Assembly: GCF_001307035.1 (NCBI RefSeq)
Contig: NZ_LKIU01000002.1
Span: 789,088 to 853,087, forward strand
Length of the DNA: 64,000 nucleotides
Source of the DNA: Arthrobacter sp. Edens01
GTDB taxonomy: Bacteria > Actinomycetota > Actinomycetes > Actinomycetales > Micrococcaceae
Direction: 5' to 3'
The notes under the pieces were generated by a model, which was given only the letters and a program-made list of their open reading frames with translations, ran no database searches and was not told the origin of the DNA. Made by a program: the position numbers and the translations under genes. Of the stretch, positions 1-9,279 are shown one piece after another; within the stretch, counting starts at the first letter, position 1, and each line of letters starts with the position of its first letter.

Positions 1-74
1 TGGAAGAGACCTTCGTCAACCTGGTGGGCGGCCGCAGCACCTCGGAGGGCCTCTCATGGTTGCGCACCTCCTAA
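1..74 (+). CDS. ABC transporter ATP-binding protein, C-terminal end (partial)
   Basis: Only the last 23 codons and the stop (TAA at 72-74) are in the window; the frame reads EETFVNLVGGR... to the end. An 'EETFVxLV' ending is common in ATPase subunits of ABC-2 type exporters. The next gene starts inside this one (ATG at 56, 19-base overlap) and encodes a polytopic permease, which is the usual partner. The family assignment therefore rests mainly on context, because the Walker motifs lie outside the window. Confidence 0.6.
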   Translation, partial: EETFVNLVGGRSTSEGLSWLRTS

Positions 75-1633
75 AGCTCAAACTCATCCTGCTGCGCAAC
101 TCACTGCGACGCAGTCCCTGGCAGATCGTCGGCATCGTCTTCGGGGCGCTCTACGGCATCGGAATCCTGACCCTCCTGATCGGTGCGCTCTTTTTCCTTG
201 GAATGAGCGATCCCGCCCTGGCGCGCACCGTCGTCATCCTGGCGGGGTCGGCACTGCTGCTCGGCTGGGGGCTCGTTCCGCTTCTCGCCACCGGCGTCGA
301 CATGACCCTCGACCCCGCACGCTTCGTGACCTTCGCGATCCCCATGCCCCAGATGCTCACCGGTCTGGCGCTCGGATCACTGATCGGCATCCCCGGACTC
401 ATCACGCTGCTCGCTTCCCTGGCACAGGCCTTTTCCTGGTGGGCACACCCTGCTGCCGTGCTGGCGGGAATCCCGGCGGCACTCATCGCTGTGATGTCCT
501 GCGTTGTCCTGGCCAGGATGACTGTCGCCGCCACAACGTCGCTTGCCAGTTCGCGGCGGTTCAAGGACGTCGCGGGCCTGATCGCCATCGTGCCGCTGGT
601 ACTGATTGGCCCCATTTTCGGGACGATGGCCACGGCGTTTTCAGCGTCAGGGAACTTCCTGGCTGATCTGGCGGACGGACTCGCCTGGACTCCCTTTGGG
701 GCCGCGTGGGCCATCCCGGGGGATATCGCAATGGGAAATCCCGGAGCAGCCGCCGCGAGATTCGTGATCGCCGCCGCCTTCCTGGCGCTGATCACCTGGG
801 CCTGGAAAGTCCTGCTGGCCCGTGCGCTGGTTACGCCGGCACACAACGCGACTGCCCGCCGGGGCGCCGGTAAGCTGGGCTTCTTTGCCCGATTCCCGGC
901 AACACCCACCGGCGCCGTCGCCGCGCGTGCACTCACGTACTGGATCCGGGATCCCCGCTACGGCGCTTCCCTGATCATCATTCCGGCGCTTGTCGTAGTG
1001 CTGGTCTTCACCGGCATCCAGGGCGGAGAGGGAATCCCTCCGGTGGTGCTTGGCCTCGGCCCGCTGGTGGCCTTCCTGCTCGCGTTCGGCATCTCGGCGG
1101 ACATCTCCTACGACAACACCGCCTTTGCCCTCCACATTTCCACCGGGGTCTCCGGGACAGCAGACCGGGCCGGCCGTGCAATTGCCTGCGCAGTCTTCGC
1201 CCTTCCTGCCACGCTGGCGGCAGCGGTGGTGCCGCCGGTGCTGATTGGTCAGCCGGAAGCCATACCGGTTCTTCTCGGGCTCTCGCTGGGACTGCTGCTG
1301 AGCGGGCTGGGGCTCTCGAGTGTGTTCTCTGCCCGCTACACCTACAACGTGCCGCTGCCGGGGGAGAACGCCTTCAAGACCCCTCCGGGTTCCACGGGAC
1401 GCACCATGCTGGTCCAGTTCCTCTGGCTTGCAGTGCAGTTCGTGATCGCGCTGCCCCTGCTGGTCCCTGCGGCACTGTATACGTTCGGCGCGGGCGGCTG
1501 GTGGGGCTGGGTCACTCTGGTGCTGGGAGTGCTGTACGGCTCGGCGGCCATGATCGCCGGTATCCGGATTGGCGGCAAGTGGCTGGACCGGCGTGCGCCG
1601 GAGGTTCTTTTGGCTGTTTCGGTCAACAAGTAG
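56..1633 (+). CDS. ABC-2 type exporter permease (525 aa)
   Basis: Integral membrane protein. The chain alternates long hydrophobic stretches (about residues 25-50, 58-78, 100-120, 132-156, 172-196, 235-250, 300-320, 328-347, 375-395, 400-420, 450-475, 480-505) with short basic loops, so roughly 12 membrane passes are expected. The N-terminus starts in the cytoplasm with an Arg/Lys-rich segment (LRNSLRRSPWQ). It overlaps the preceding ATPase gene by 19 bases, so the two are translationally coupled and probably form one exporter. The substrate cannot be told from sequence. No extracellular domain or lipobox is visible. ATG at 56 is the only start that keeps the full basic N-terminus. Confidence 0.75.
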   Translation: MVAHLLKLKLILLRNSLRRSPWQIVGIVFGALYGIGILTLLIGALFFLGMSDPALARTVVILAGSALLLGWGLVPLLATGVDMTLDPARFVTFAIPMPQMLTGLALGSLIGIPGLITLLASLAQAFSWWAHPAAVLAGIPAALIAVMSCVVLARMTVAATTSLASSRRFKDVAGLIAIVPLVLIGPIFGTMATAFSASGNFLADLADGLAWTPFGAAWAIPGDIAMGNPGAAAARFVIAAAFLALITWAWKVLLARALVTPAHNATARRGAGKLGFFARFPATPTGAVAARALTYWIRDPRYGASLIIIPALVVVLVFTGIQGGEGIPPVVLGLGPLVAFLLAFGISADISYDNTAFALHISTGVSGTADRAGRAIACAVFALPATLAAAVVPPVLIGQPEAIPVLLGLSLGLLLSGLGLSSVFSARYTYNVPLPGENAFKTPPGSTGRTMLVQFLWLAVQFVIALPLLVPAALYTFGAGGWWGWVTLVLGVLYGSAAMIAGIRIGGKWLDRRAPEVLLAVSVNK

Positions 1634-1649
1634 CTCCACCCCGCAGTAC

Positions 1650-1655
1650 TAAGAT
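1650..1655 (+). promoter_or_regulatory. -10 box TAAGAT, leaderless promoter of the DUF3039 gene
   Basis: TAAGAT fits the actinobacterial TANNNT -10 consensus and ends 6 nt before the ATG at 1662, so transcription would begin at or next to the start codon. There is no Shine-Dalgarno sequence in the six-base gap. No clear -35 box is seen. Confidence 0.55.
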
Positions 1656-1661
1656 GGGGGC

Positions 1662-1964
1662 ATGACTCTGCCTCCTGATCCCTTCGAATCCGATCCCATG
1701 CGCCGGGCCGACAGCGGTTCCTCCACCGCAGTCATCGAGCGTGAAGAACAGCGCGAACTGGTTGAGCCCGGTGACGCGGAACGGTTCTCGCATTACGTGC
1801 GCAAGGAAAAGATCATGGAATCGGCCCTGTCCGGTGAACCGGTCATTGCCCTCTGCGGCAAGGTCTGGACCCCGGGCAGGGACCCGAAGAAGTTCCCGGT
1901 CTGCCCCACCTGCAAGGAAATCTACGAAGGCCTGCGCCCCGGCAAGGACAAAGGCGACAAATAA
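1662..1964 (+). CDS. DUF3039 domain-containing protein (100 aa)
   Basis: Small soluble protein of a family widespread in Actinobacteria with no established function. Residues 30-60 carry the family core with a run of charged residues (ERFSHYVRKEKIMESA). Residues 62-90 hold a CG...W...CPTC arrangement: C66 in ALCGKVW and C81/C84 in VCPTC could form a zinc site, though this is inference. The C-terminus is Lys/Asp-rich. The start follows a leaderless -10 box. It is followed in the same direction by an MFS gene and a helicase gene. Confidence 0.8.
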   Translation: MTLPPDPFESDPMRRADSGSSTAVIEREEQRELVEPGDAERFSHYVRKEKIMESALSGEPVIALCGKVWTPGRDPKKFPVCPTCKEIYEGLRPGKDKGDK

Positions 1965-2030
1965 GCCGCTGCACCTCCCAGCCCTTCGTCGCCGTCGCAT
2001 CCTGGCGCGGCAGTAAGTCCTGATGCCCTT

Positions 2031-3449
2031 ATGAGTGAGCCCCTGCCCGCGGACCGGCGTGAGGGCGCGATGTCCGCTGCGTTCCGGCCGCTGACCCTTG
2101 GTGTGATCGCGATCGTCACCTGCGTGGCGTTCGAAGCCATGGCAGTCACGACGGCGATGCCCGTGATCGGCGCTGACCTCGGTGCCGGTGCGGGCTACGG
2201 CCTTGCCTTTTCCATGTTCCTGACCGCTTCCCTGCTCGGGTCGGTGCTGGCCGGATCCCGGTGCGACGTTGAAGGTCCGCGCAGGTCGCTGATCACCGGC
2301 ATGGCCCTGCTGATCGCCGGGCTGGTGCTTTCTGCGGCGGCCGGTGAGTTCTGGCTGGTAACGGCCGGACGGGCCGTGTCAGGACTCGGCAGCGGTGCCA
2401 TGGTGGTGGCGCTGTACGTAATCATCGGGCAGGTCTATCCATCGAAGCTGCAGCCGGTGATTTTCGGCTGGGTGGCCACTGCCTGGATCCTGCCTTCCAT
2501 GGTGGGCCCGCTCGCAGCGGGACTGCTGGCACAGTACGCCAGCTGGCGGTGGGTTTTCGCCGTCGCCATTCCAATTGTCCTGATCGCCGCTGCGCTGGTC
2601 TGGCCTCGGGTGCGCCATCTCGGGCCGCCGGACAGCCCGGATCTTGACCGGGCGCTGGGCCGCAGGCGCGCGGTCTGGGGTGTTTTCCTGGCCGGAGGCG
2701 TCTTCGCGGCGCAGTGGGCCGGGAACGAAGCCGCTGCTGCGGGGTCCGTCTTCCTCGGAGTCCTTACGGCCGCGGGTGTCCTGGCAGCAGTGGCAGCCCT
2801 GGCCGTGCTGCTTCCGCGGGGGACACTGTGGCTGCGGAGGGGCCTTCCGTCAGTGGTGGCGACACGCGGATTGATCAACGCTGCTTTCGTGGCAGCAGAA
2901 GCCTTTATGCCGGTTATGCTCCTTGCCGTTTACGGCGTGAGCCCGGCCACGGCCGGAATCGCGCTGACCGCCGGCGCGGTAGGCTGGGCCATTGGATCCT
3001 TCCTGCAGGCCCGGGTACCCGGTGACCGGCGCCACCTGCTCCTGGCAGGCGGTTCGGGCCTGCTGACCCTGTCCATTGGCGGTACCGGACTGATGGCCGG
3101 CGCGCAGGCGCCCTTCTGGCTCCTGGTGGCTGTCTGGTCGCTGGCAGGCGTGGCCATGGGTGCGGCATTGTCCAGTACCTCCGTGCTGGTCCTGGACGCG
3201 TCCTCGGCAGCGGACCGGGGGCAGAACTCGGCGTCGCTCCAGCTCGCCGACCAGGTGGGTGCCGTGGCCGGCACCACCGTTGGGGGAGTGCTGCTCGCCG
3301 TACTGGTACAGCGTGAACCTGTGGGCCAGGAATCCGGATATGCCCTGATGTGGCTGGCCCTCGCGGCTTTTGCCGTGATTGGAACAGCTGCGGGCATCCG
3401 CAGTGCAAGTGTTAGACCAAGTACCGGAAAGGTGCATTCCCAAGCGTGA
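2031..3449 (+). CDS. MFS transporter, drug-efflux type (472 aa)
   Basis: Polytopic membrane protein of the major facilitator superfamily. TM1 lies near residues 21-42 with AMAVTTAMPVIGADL following it, which resembles DHA2-type exporters. A GSRCDVEGPRRSLI loop stands where the MFS motif A (GxxxDRxGRR) is expected, in degenerate form. About 12-14 hydrophobic segments follow. A second in-frame ATG at 2070, with GAGGG upstream, is an alternative start that removes 13 hydrophilic residues. The stop overlaps the next gene's GTG by 4 bases, so the helicase gene is translationally coupled to it. Substrate unknown. Confidence 0.8.
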   Translation: MSEPLPADRREGAMSAAFRPLTLGVIAIVTCVAFEAMAVTTAMPVIGADLGAGAGYGLAFSMFLTASLLGSVLAGSRCDVEGPRRSLITGMALLIAGLVLSAAAGEFWLVTAGRAVSGLGSGAMVVALYVIIGQVYPSKLQPVIFGWVATAWILPSMVGPLAAGLLAQYASWRWVFAVAIPIVLIAAALVWPRVRHLGPPDSPDLDRALGRRRAVWGVFLAGGVFAAQWAGNEAAAAGSVFLGVLTAAGVLAAVAALAVLLPRGTLWLRRGLPSVVATRGLINAAFVAAEAFMPVMLLAVYGVSPATAGIALTAGAVGWAIGSFLQARVPGDRRHLLLAGGSGLLTLSIGGTGLMAGAQAPFWLLVAVWSLAGVAMGAALSSTSVLVLDASSAADRGQNSASLQLADQVGAVAGTTVGGVLLAVLVQREPVGQESGYALMWLALAAFAVIGTAAGIRSASVRPSTGKVHSQA

Positions 3450-5236
3450 GTCCCGATACCCTGTTCGGCGGCGGACCGGCGCTGCCCCCTGCCTACCCGG
3501 AACGGGCAGCCTGGGGAACAGCCCCGAAGCTGCGCCAATGGCAGGCAGAAGCCCTTGAAAAGTACTTCGCCAAGAATGACAGCGATTTCCTCGCCGTCGC
3601 TACTCCGGGCGCAGGCAAGACGACGTTCGCCCTGCGTGTGGCAACCGAGCTGGTTGACCGCGGAATCGTCAACCGGATCACCGTGGTTGCTCCCACGGAC
3701 CACCTCAAGCGCCAGTGGGCGGATGCCGCAGCACGCGTCGGGCTGGCACTGGACCCGAACTTCAAGAATGCCGACGGCCGGCACGGCCACGGCTTCATCG
3801 GTGTAGCCGTTACCTACGCCCAGGTGGCAAGCAAACCCATGCTCCACCGTGCCAAGACGGAGGCAGCCCGTACCCTGGTGATCCTGGATGAGATCCACCA
3901 CGGCGGAGACGCCCTGTCCTGGGGCGACGGAATCCGTGAAGCCTTCGAACCGGCGACGAAGCGGCTGGCCCTGACCGGTACGCCGTTCCGATCCGATACA
4001 GCGCCAATTCCCTTCGTGGAGTACATCGAGGACGGTGCCGGGATCCGGCGGTCCAAGGCTGACTACACCTACGGCTACGGCCAGGCACTGAAGGACCACG
4101 TCGTCCGTCCGGTGATGTTCATGGCCTACTCCGGACAGATGCGCTGGCGCACCAGCGCCGGCGAAGAGATGGCGGCCTCCCTCGGTGAGGCAGCCGTCAC
4201 CAAGGACATCACCGCCCACGCCTGGCGCACCGCGCTGAACCCTGCCGGGGAGTGGATCCCCGCGGTCCTGGCAGCTGCCGACAGGCGGCTCAGCGAAGTC
4301 CGGCGTGCCGTTCCCGACGCCGGCGGACTGGTCATCGCCACGGACCACGAGGACGCCCGTGCCTACGCAGGGCAGCTGAAGAAGATCACGGGGGAGTCAC
4401 CCACGGTGATTTTGTCTGACGATGCGAAAGCCTCGGACAAGATCGATGAGTTCTCGGCGGGCACCCAGCGGTGGATGGTCGCCGTGCGCATGGTGTCCGA
4501 AGGCGTGGACGTGCCGCGCCTCGCCGTCGGGGTCTATGCCACCTCCACCGCGACGCCGCTGTTCTTCGCCCAGGCTGTGGGACGCTTTGTGCGTGCCAGG
4601 AAGCGGGGCGAAACGGCGTCGGTCTTCCTGCCCTCCGTGCCGCACCTGATGATCCTCGCGAATGAGATGGAACTGGAGCGTGACCACGCCCTGGACCGGC
4701 CCGAGAACCACCTCGAAGAAGAGGGATTCGGCCTGGACGATTCGCTGATGGAAGCAGCCAACCGGGAGGAAAAAGCCTCCGGCGAGCTGCAGAAGCAGAA
4801 GTTCGAGGCCCTGGAATCGCAGGCGTCCTTCGACAGGGTGCTCTTCGACGGGGGCGAGTTCGGTACCGGGGGCGAGCTGGGCAGCGAGGACGAGCTGGAC
4901 TTCCTGGGCATCCCCGGACTGCTGGACCCGGACCAGGTGACAATGCTGCTGCGTCAGCGCCAGCAGGAACAGCTCACCCGGCGCGGGCGCAAAAGAACGG
5001 AGGAAGCGGTCCCGGAGGAGCTGCCGTCCGTGGCGGACCACCGGCACCTGACGGAACTGCGGGCGCAGCTGGCCAAGAACGTCTCCGCCTGGTCGGCCCG
5101 GTCCGGCATGCCGCACGGTGTGGTGCATTCGGAGCTGCGCCGGATCTGCGGCGGCCCGGCCGTGGCGCAGGCGAACGAGGAACAGCTCCAGAAGCGGCTG
5201 GCCAAGCTGCAGGACTGGTTCATAGGCCGCAAGTAG
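3446..5236 (+). CDS. DEAD/DEAH-box (SF2) helicase (596 aa)
   Basis: ATP-dependent helicase or translocase. Motif I is ATPGAGKTT near residue 52, motif II is the DEIH variant (LVILDEIHHGGD, about 147-158), motif III is LTGTPFR (about 173-179), and the second RecA domain ends in QAVGRFVRAR (about 375-384, motif VI). This layout matches the small single-polypeptide helicases related to type III restriction and UvrB-like ATPases. The C-terminal 200 residues are charged and rich in E/Q/R, probably coiled coil. GTG start at 3446 overlaps the MFS stop. The convergent pncA gene ends only 26 bases downstream, with no obvious terminator between them. Cellular role unknown. Confidence 0.85.
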   Translation: MSPDTLFGGGPALPPAYPERAAWGTAPKLRQWQAEALEKYFAKNDSDFLAVATPGAGKTTFALRVATELVDRGIVNRITVVAPTDHLKRQWADAAARVGLALDPNFKNADGRHGHGFIGVAVTYAQVASKPMLHRAKTEAARTLVILDEIHHGGDALSWGDGIREAFEPATKRLALTGTPFRSDTAPIPFVEYIEDGAGIRRSKADYTYGYGQALKDHVVRPVMFMAYSGQMRWRTSAGEEMAASLGEAAVTKDITAHAWRTALNPAGEWIPAVLAAADRRLSEVRRAVPDAGGLVIATDHEDARAYAGQLKKITGESPTVILSDDAKASDKIDEFSAGTQRWMVAVRMVSEGVDVPRLAVGVYATSTATPLFFAQAVGRFVRARKRGETASVFLPSVPHLMILANEMELERDHALDRPENHLEEEGFGLDDSLMEAANREEKASGELQKQKFEALESQASFDRVLFDGGEFGTGGELGSEDELDFLGIPGLLDPDQVTMLLRQRQQEQLTRRGRKRTEEAVPEELPSVADHRHLTELRAQLAKNVSAWSARSGMPHGVVHSELRRICGGPAVAQANEEQLQKRLAKLQDWFIGRK

Positions 5237-5262
5237 CCCGCCCTTTCGATGTGGTGGAGGAG

Positions 5263-5880
5263 CTAGAGGTCGAGCAGCTCGACCCCTGCGTCCTCAAGTT
5301 CATCAAGGGCCGCCAGGACGTCCACCTTGTCCAGCCCGCGGCACAGCTCCGGAATGACGTAGGTGGCGTAGCCGGCGGCCACGGCGTCCAGTGCCGTTGC
5401 CTTCACGCAGTAATCAGTGGCCAGGCCTACGATCACCACTTCGTCCACACCGTTGTCCCGCAGCCAGTCGTCCAGGCTGACGGCGTCCTCGTCCGGCTCC
5501 GGCTCCGCGTCGGGGTCGCCCAGCGGAACTTCGACATCCGGGGCCAGAAGCCCTTCGAAACCGGAGTAGGCGGCCTCGTACTGCCCTTTGCGGAAATACG
5601 CGTCGATGAACTCCGTGTCCAGGTCCGGGTTCAGTGCGGCTCCGTGGGTCCCTGCCACGCAGTGCACCGGCCAGGAATCCCGGAAGTTCGGATTGTCGGA
5701 GAAATGGCTGCCGGGTTCAATATGCCAGTCCTGGGTTGCTGCGACGACGGCGTACCGGTCCCGTGAGGTCTCGATGTAGTCGCTGATTTCCGCAGCGGTG
5801 TCATTGCCTCCCGGCACGGCCAGGGAACCGCCCTCACAAAAGTCGTTCTGGACGTCAACCACAATCAGTGCACGGGTCAT
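5263..5880 (-). CDS. pncA: Nicotinamidase, isochorismatase family (205 aa)
   Basis: Hydrolyses nicotinamide to nicotinate and ammonia in NAD salvage. The catalytic triad is visible as D9 (IVVDVQNDF), K98 (YFRKGQ) and C158 (LATDYCVKA). The metal site is D51, H53, H59 (TQDWHIEPGSHF) and H73 (PVHCVAG). Length matches PncA. Residues 116-132 form an acidic insertion (GDPDAEPEPDED) near the expected active-site lid; its meaning is unclear. The ATG overlaps the pncB stop by 4 bases, so both enzymes of the route nicotinamide to nicotinate mononucleotide are made from one mRNA. Confidence 0.93.
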   Translation of the reverse strand: MTRALIVVDVQNDFCEGGSLAVPGGNDTAAEISDYIETSRDRYAVVAATQDWHIEPGSHFSDNPNFRDSWPVHCVAGTHGAALNPDLDTEFIDAYFRKGQYEAAYSGFEGLLAPDVEVPLGDPDAEPEPDEDAVSLDDWLRDNGVDEVVIVGLATDYCVKATALDAVAAGYATYVIPELCRGLDKVDVLAALDELEDAGVELLDL

Positions 5881-7211
5881 CGGGTTTCCTCCTCGAATTC
5901 GGTCGGGATCACAGGCTCGCCGCGCTGCAGGCGGTAAGCAGGCGCCGGCAGTTCAACCAGCGAAGCATCGTGCCGGACACGGGCGCGGGTGACAGCCTCC
6001 GGCCCGGTCCAGCCTTCCTGTACAACGCCGTCGGAGACGAAGGTCTCCAGCAGCTCGCGGTCATCGCCGTCGTTTGCCGGACGGGCGCCGACGCCGACTA
6101 CCTCCGCCACGGCGCGGCCGCGTTCGTTCAGGCGGCGGAGGGCGTATTTGCGTCCGCCCAGGGAAGCCTTGTTCTTCGCGGCCTTGGCAACGGAGACGAA
6201 GTTGCCGTCCGAGCCTTCCCGGCTGACCAGCTTGTAAACCAGCCCCGCAGTTGGCGCGCCGGAACCCGTCACCAGGGACGTGCCGACGCCGTAGGTGTCC
6301 ACGGGCGCGGAAGCCAGGGCTGCAATGGCGTATTCATCCAGGTCTGAGGTCACCATGATCCGGGTCGACGTGTTCCCGAGATCGTCCAGCAGCTCGCGGA
6401 CCCACTGGGCCTGGGCCACCAGGTCACCGGAGTCCAGCCGGACGCCGCCCAGCTTGTGCCCGGCAACGGCAACGGCGTTGCGGACGCCCTGTTCGACGTC
6501 GTACGTGTCCACGAGCAGGGAGGTATTGAGTCCCAGCGAAGCGGTCTGGGCCCTGAACGCATCCATCTCCGAGTCATGGAGCAGCGTGAAGGAGTGCGCT
6601 GCGGTGCCGACGGTCTTGATGCCGTAGCGAAGCCCGGCTTCCAGGTTGGAGGTGCTGTCGAACCCGGCGATGAACGCCGCACGTGCGGCGGCGACGGCGG
6701 CTTCTTCATGGGTGCGGCGCGAGCCCATTTCAATGCACGGACGGCCCCCGGCGGCGCTGGTCATCCGGGAAGCGGCGGAGGCAATCGCACTGTCATGGTT
6801 GAGCACGGACAGGATCAGGGTCTCAAGGATGCAGGCTTCACCGAAGCTGGCTTCGACCTGCAGGATGGGGGATCCGGGGAAGTACACGTCCCCTTCCGCG
6901 TACCCGGTGATGGTGCCGGTGAAACGGAAATCGGCCAGCCAGGCCAGCGTCCGGTCATCCACGACGCCGGTGGACCCGAGGAAATCCAGCTGGGCTTCCT
7001 CGAAACGGAAACTGCCCAGTGCCTCGAGCAGCCTGCCGGTGCCGGCGACTATCCCGTAGCGCCGTCCATCCGGCAGCTTCCGGGCGAAGGCCTCGAACAC
7101 TGAGCGCCTCTCGGCGGTCCCGGCGTGCAGGGCGGCCTGCAGCATGGTCAGTTCGTAGTGGTCGGTGTACAGGGCAGCATTTGGCTGCTGCCACGCGGTG
7201 GTAGCGTTCAC
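5877..7211 (-). CDS. pncB: Nicotinate phosphoribosyltransferase (444 aa)
   Basis: Converts nicotinate, PRPP and ATP to nicotinate mononucleotide, the committed step of the Preiss-Handler pathway. The N-terminus reads LYTDHYELTMLQ and the middle has GTAAHSFTLLHDSE, which contains the family's phosphorylatable active-site His. VRLDSGDL and GVGTSLVTGSG further on are phosphate-binding segments. I place the start at GTG 7211, because a TANNNT box ends 7 nt upstream and the family N-terminus begins about ten residues later; an upstream start at 7259 would add a 16-residue tail rich in Arg/Gly. First gene of the pncB-pncA operon, divergent from clpS. Confidence 0.93.
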   Translation of the reverse strand: MNATTAWQQPNAALYTDHYELTMLQAALHAGTAERRSVFEAFARKLPDGRRYGIVAGTGRLLEALGSFRFEEAQLDFLGSTGVVDDRTLAWLADFRFTGTITGYAEGDVYFPGSPILQVEASFGEACILETLILSVLNHDSAIASAASRMTSAAGGRPCIEMGSRRTHEEAAVAAARAAFIAGFDSTSNLEAGLRYGIKTVGTAAHSFTLLHDSEMDAFRAQTASLGLNTSLLVDTYDVEQGVRNAVAVAGHKLGGVRLDSGDLVAQAQWVRELLDDLGNTSTRIMVTSDLDEYAIAALASAPVDTYGVGTSLVTGSGAPTAGLVYKLVSREGSDGNFVSVAKAAKNKASLGGRKYALRRLNERGRAVAEVVGVGARPANDGDDRELLETFVSDGVVQEGWTGPEAVTRARVRHDASLVELPAPAYRLQRGEPVIPTEFEEETR

Positions 7212-7218
7212 ACCCAAA

Positions 7219-7224
7219 ACTCTA
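7219..7224 (-). promoter_or_regulatory. -10 box TAGAGT, leaderless promoter of pncB-pncA
   Basis: On the minus strand TAGAGT ends 7 nt before the GTG at 7211 (gap TTTGGGT, no ribosome site). This supports both the start choice and leaderless translation. The clpS promoter lies about 70 bases away in the opposite direction. Confidence 0.55.
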
Positions 7225-7290
7225 ACCCGCCGTCCCCGGCCTGCGCCGCACCCGCTCACCTGTTGGCCGCACCCGCACGGCGGGCCAAAC

Positions 7291-7296
7291 TACAAT
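7291..7296 (+). promoter_or_regulatory. -10 box TACAAT, leaderless promoter of clpS
   Basis: TACAAT, close to the sigma-A consensus, ends 7 nt before the clpS ATG at 7304. There is no Shine-Dalgarno sequence. No convincing -35 box stands 16-19 nt upstream. Confidence 0.6.
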
Positions 7297-7303
7297 TGGC
7301 ACC

Positions 7304-7612
7304 ATGAGCGTAGCCACCCTCCCGGGCACCGGGACACAGACCGACTCCCGGACTGCAGAGCAGACTGCCACCGATGTGCCCTGGGTCGTGATCGTCTGGA
7401 ATGATCCGGTAAACCTGATGAGCTACGTCAGCTACGTCTTCCAAAGCTACTTCGGCTATTCGGAGGCGAAGGCCAACCAGCTGATGCTCCAGGTCCACAA
7501 CGACGGCAAGTCGGTAGTGGCCACCGGCCCCCGCGAAGAAGCCGAACGACACACCCTGGCAATGCACTCCTACGGTCTCTGGGCAACGTTCCAGAAGGCC
7601 GACCAGTCCTAA
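7304..7612 (+). CDS. clpS: ATP-dependent Clp protease adaptor ClpS (102 aa)
   Basis: Delivers N-degron substrates to the ClpA/ClpC unfoldase. Residues 26-95 carry the family fold: WVVIVWNDPVNLMSYV contains the NDP segment that binds the N-end residue, and VHNDGKSVVATG and EEAERHTLAMHSYGLWA follow in the expected order. The first 25 residues are a flexible tail. In Actinobacteria clpS is regularly followed by a DUF2017 gene and murI, as here. Leaderless start. Confidence 0.95.
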   Translation: MSVATLPGTGTQTDSRTAEQTATDVPWVVIVWNDPVNLMSYVSYVFQSYFGYSEAKANQLMLQVHNDGKSVVATGPREEAERHTLAMHSYGLWATFQKADQS

Positions 7613-7642
7613 CCAGGCCCGCACACCACAGGAAAGGTCGCT

Positions 7643-8206
7643 TTGGCTACCGGATTCAAGCTCACCCGCAAGGGAATCACCGCCCAACTGGAGCCGGGGG
7701 AGCGCTCACTGCTGCGCGGCCTGTTCTCCGACGTCACAACCATGCTGGAACCGGAGTCTGCCGCCCATGAGGATCCGCTGGCAGCCATGGTGGGCCTGGA
7801 CGCCAGTGCCGAGGTCCCCGGGGATCCGGCACTGCTGCGGCTGCTGCCCGACGCGGTTCGGGAGAACGACGCCGATGCCCTCGAGTTTCGGCGGCTCACC
7901 GAACGTTCCCTGAGGGAAGGGAAAATCGGCTCGCTCCGGGCCGCCTCCCTGGCCCTTGAATCCAGCCCGCTGAACCTGGACCCGGCACAGGCCCGTCATT
8001 TCGCCCAGGCCCTGAACGACGTGCGCCTGGTGCTTGGATCCCGGCTGGGACTTGAAACGGATGAGGATGCAGAGGCCCTGCATGACATCACGGAGCCGGG
8101 TGATGCGCAGAACGTCGACGAGTACCTGGCCCTTGTCTACAACTTCGTCACCTGGCTGCAGGAAACCCTGATGAAGGCCCTGCTGGACAGCCTGCCCCGG
8201 CGCTGA
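7643..8206 (+). CDS. DUF2017 domain-containing protein (187 aa)
   Basis: Soluble protein of unknown function found next to clpS in Actinobacteria. TTG at 7643 is chosen because GGAAAGG (7631-7637) lies 5 nt upstream. The N-terminus [20 protein letters not shown] is followed by an acidic central part ([30 protein letters not shown]) and a helical C-terminal half ending in [22 protein letters not shown]. The gene lies 30 bases after clpS, so co-transcription is likely; a proteolysis role is only inferred from neighbourhood. Confidence 0.85.
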   Translation: MATGFKLTRKGITAQLEPGERSLLRGLFSDVTTMLEPESAAHEDPLAAMVGLDASAEVPGDPALLRLLPDAVRENDADALEFRRLTERSLREGKIGSLRAASLALESSPLNLDPAQARHFAQALNDVRLVLGSRLGLETDEDAEALHDITEPGDAQNVDEYLALVYNFVTWLQETLMKALLDSLPRR

Positions 8207-8304
8207 CGGTCCGCACGGCAGCGGCCCCGGCAGCGGCAATTGTGACCAAGACCACGGATTCCCGGGTGCGCCCTGTCCGGGCCGGGGACTATTGTCAATA
8301 CATC

Positions 8305-9279
8305 ATGAGCTCTGACCATCCGGGTACTTCGCCGCTGAAGGACGACCTGCCGAAGACCACTGACGCACCGATCGGAATTTTCGATTCGGGAGTTGGTGGC
8401 CTGACGGTTGCCCGTGCCGTGATTGACCAGCTGCCAAACGAATCCATCCTCTACGTCGGAGACACGGCACACGGACCGTATGGCCCGCTGCCGATCGCCG
8501 ACGTGCGGGCCTACGCACTGGGCGTTATGGATGAACTGGTGGACGCCGGCGTCAAGCTCCTGGTGATTGCCTGCAACTCCGCTTCGGCCGCCGTCCTGCG
8601 CGATGCCCGCGAGCGCTACACCGGCCGCTACGGAATCCCCGTCATCGAAGTCATCCAGCCGGCCGTCCGCAGGGCTGTCGCTGCGACGAGGTCCGGACGC
8701 ATCGGCGTGATTGGCACCGCCGCGACGGTGAGCTCAAGGGCCTACGACGACACGTTCGCGGCAGCCCCGCACCTGACGGTGTCCTCAGTGGCCTGCCCCG
8801 CGTTCGTCGAGTATGTGGAAGCCGGAGTTACCGCCGGACCCGAACTCCTTGAGGCGGCGGAAGAATACCTGGCACCGCTGAAGGACGACGGCGTTGACAC
8901 CCTGGTTCTGGGCTGCACCCACTATCCACTGCTTACCGGCGTTATCTCCTACGTGATGGGTGAGAACGTCACGCTGGTTTCCAGTGCGGAGGAAACCGCG
9001 AAGGACGTCTACAAGGCACTGCTCACCCACGGACTGCAGCGCGGGGCAGGGGTGCCGCCGCGGCATCGCTTCGTTGCCACCGGAGACGCGGAATCCTTCG
9101 AGCTGCTTGCCCGCCGGTTCCTCGGACCCGAAGTGGTGCGCGTGGAGCACGCAGACTCGGTTGCTGCCAGGTATCCCACGGGGGTACTGGCACGAATCAC
9201 TCCCGAAATGATCGCTGCCGCGCGTGCCCAGGCCGGTCTGCCGGCAGCCGGCGCGGCCCTGGGGAACGGTGCCCGGTGA
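8305..9279 (+). CDS. murI: Glutamate racemase (324 aa)
   Basis: Interconverts L- and D-glutamate, supplying D-Glu for peptidoglycan. The family signature [13 protein letters not shown] is near the N-terminus, the two catalytic cysteines sit in [10 protein letters not shown] and [12 protein letters not shown], and the substrate-binding GDTAHGPYG motif is present. ATG at 8305 is preferred: a TATTGT box lies 9 nt upstream, while earlier in-frame codons would add a 21-residue Arg-rich extension with no family counterpart. The C-terminal 40 residues (from about 285) are an Ala-rich extension. The stop overlaps the GTG of the next gene by 4 bases. Confidence 0.94.
   Translation: MSSDHPGTSPLKDDLPKTTDAPIGIFDSGVGGLTVARAVIDQLPNESILYVGDTAHGPYGPLPIADVRAYALGVMDELVDAGVKLLVIACNSASAAVLRDARERYTGRYGIPVIEVIQPAVRRAVAATRSGRIGVIGTAATVSSRAYDDTFAAAPHLTVSSVACPAFVEYVEAGVTAGPELLEAAEEYLAPLKDDGVDTLVLGCTHYPLLTGVISYVMGENVTLVSSAEETAKDVYKALLTHGLQRGAGVPPRHRFVATGDAESFELLARRFLGPEVVRVEHADSVAARYPTGVLARITPEMIAAARAQAGLPAAGAALGNGAR

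Noticed and set aside
2930-4348. 472-codon minus-strand open frame over the MFS and helicase genes
   Set aside because: It covers parts of two well-supported plus-strand genes, has no ribosome site and no recognisable domain.
7209-7230. GTTAGAGT upstream of pncB as a second NrtR site
   Set aside because: It matches only the left arm of the nrtR palindrome and is fully explained by the TAGAGT -10 box; no right arm follows.
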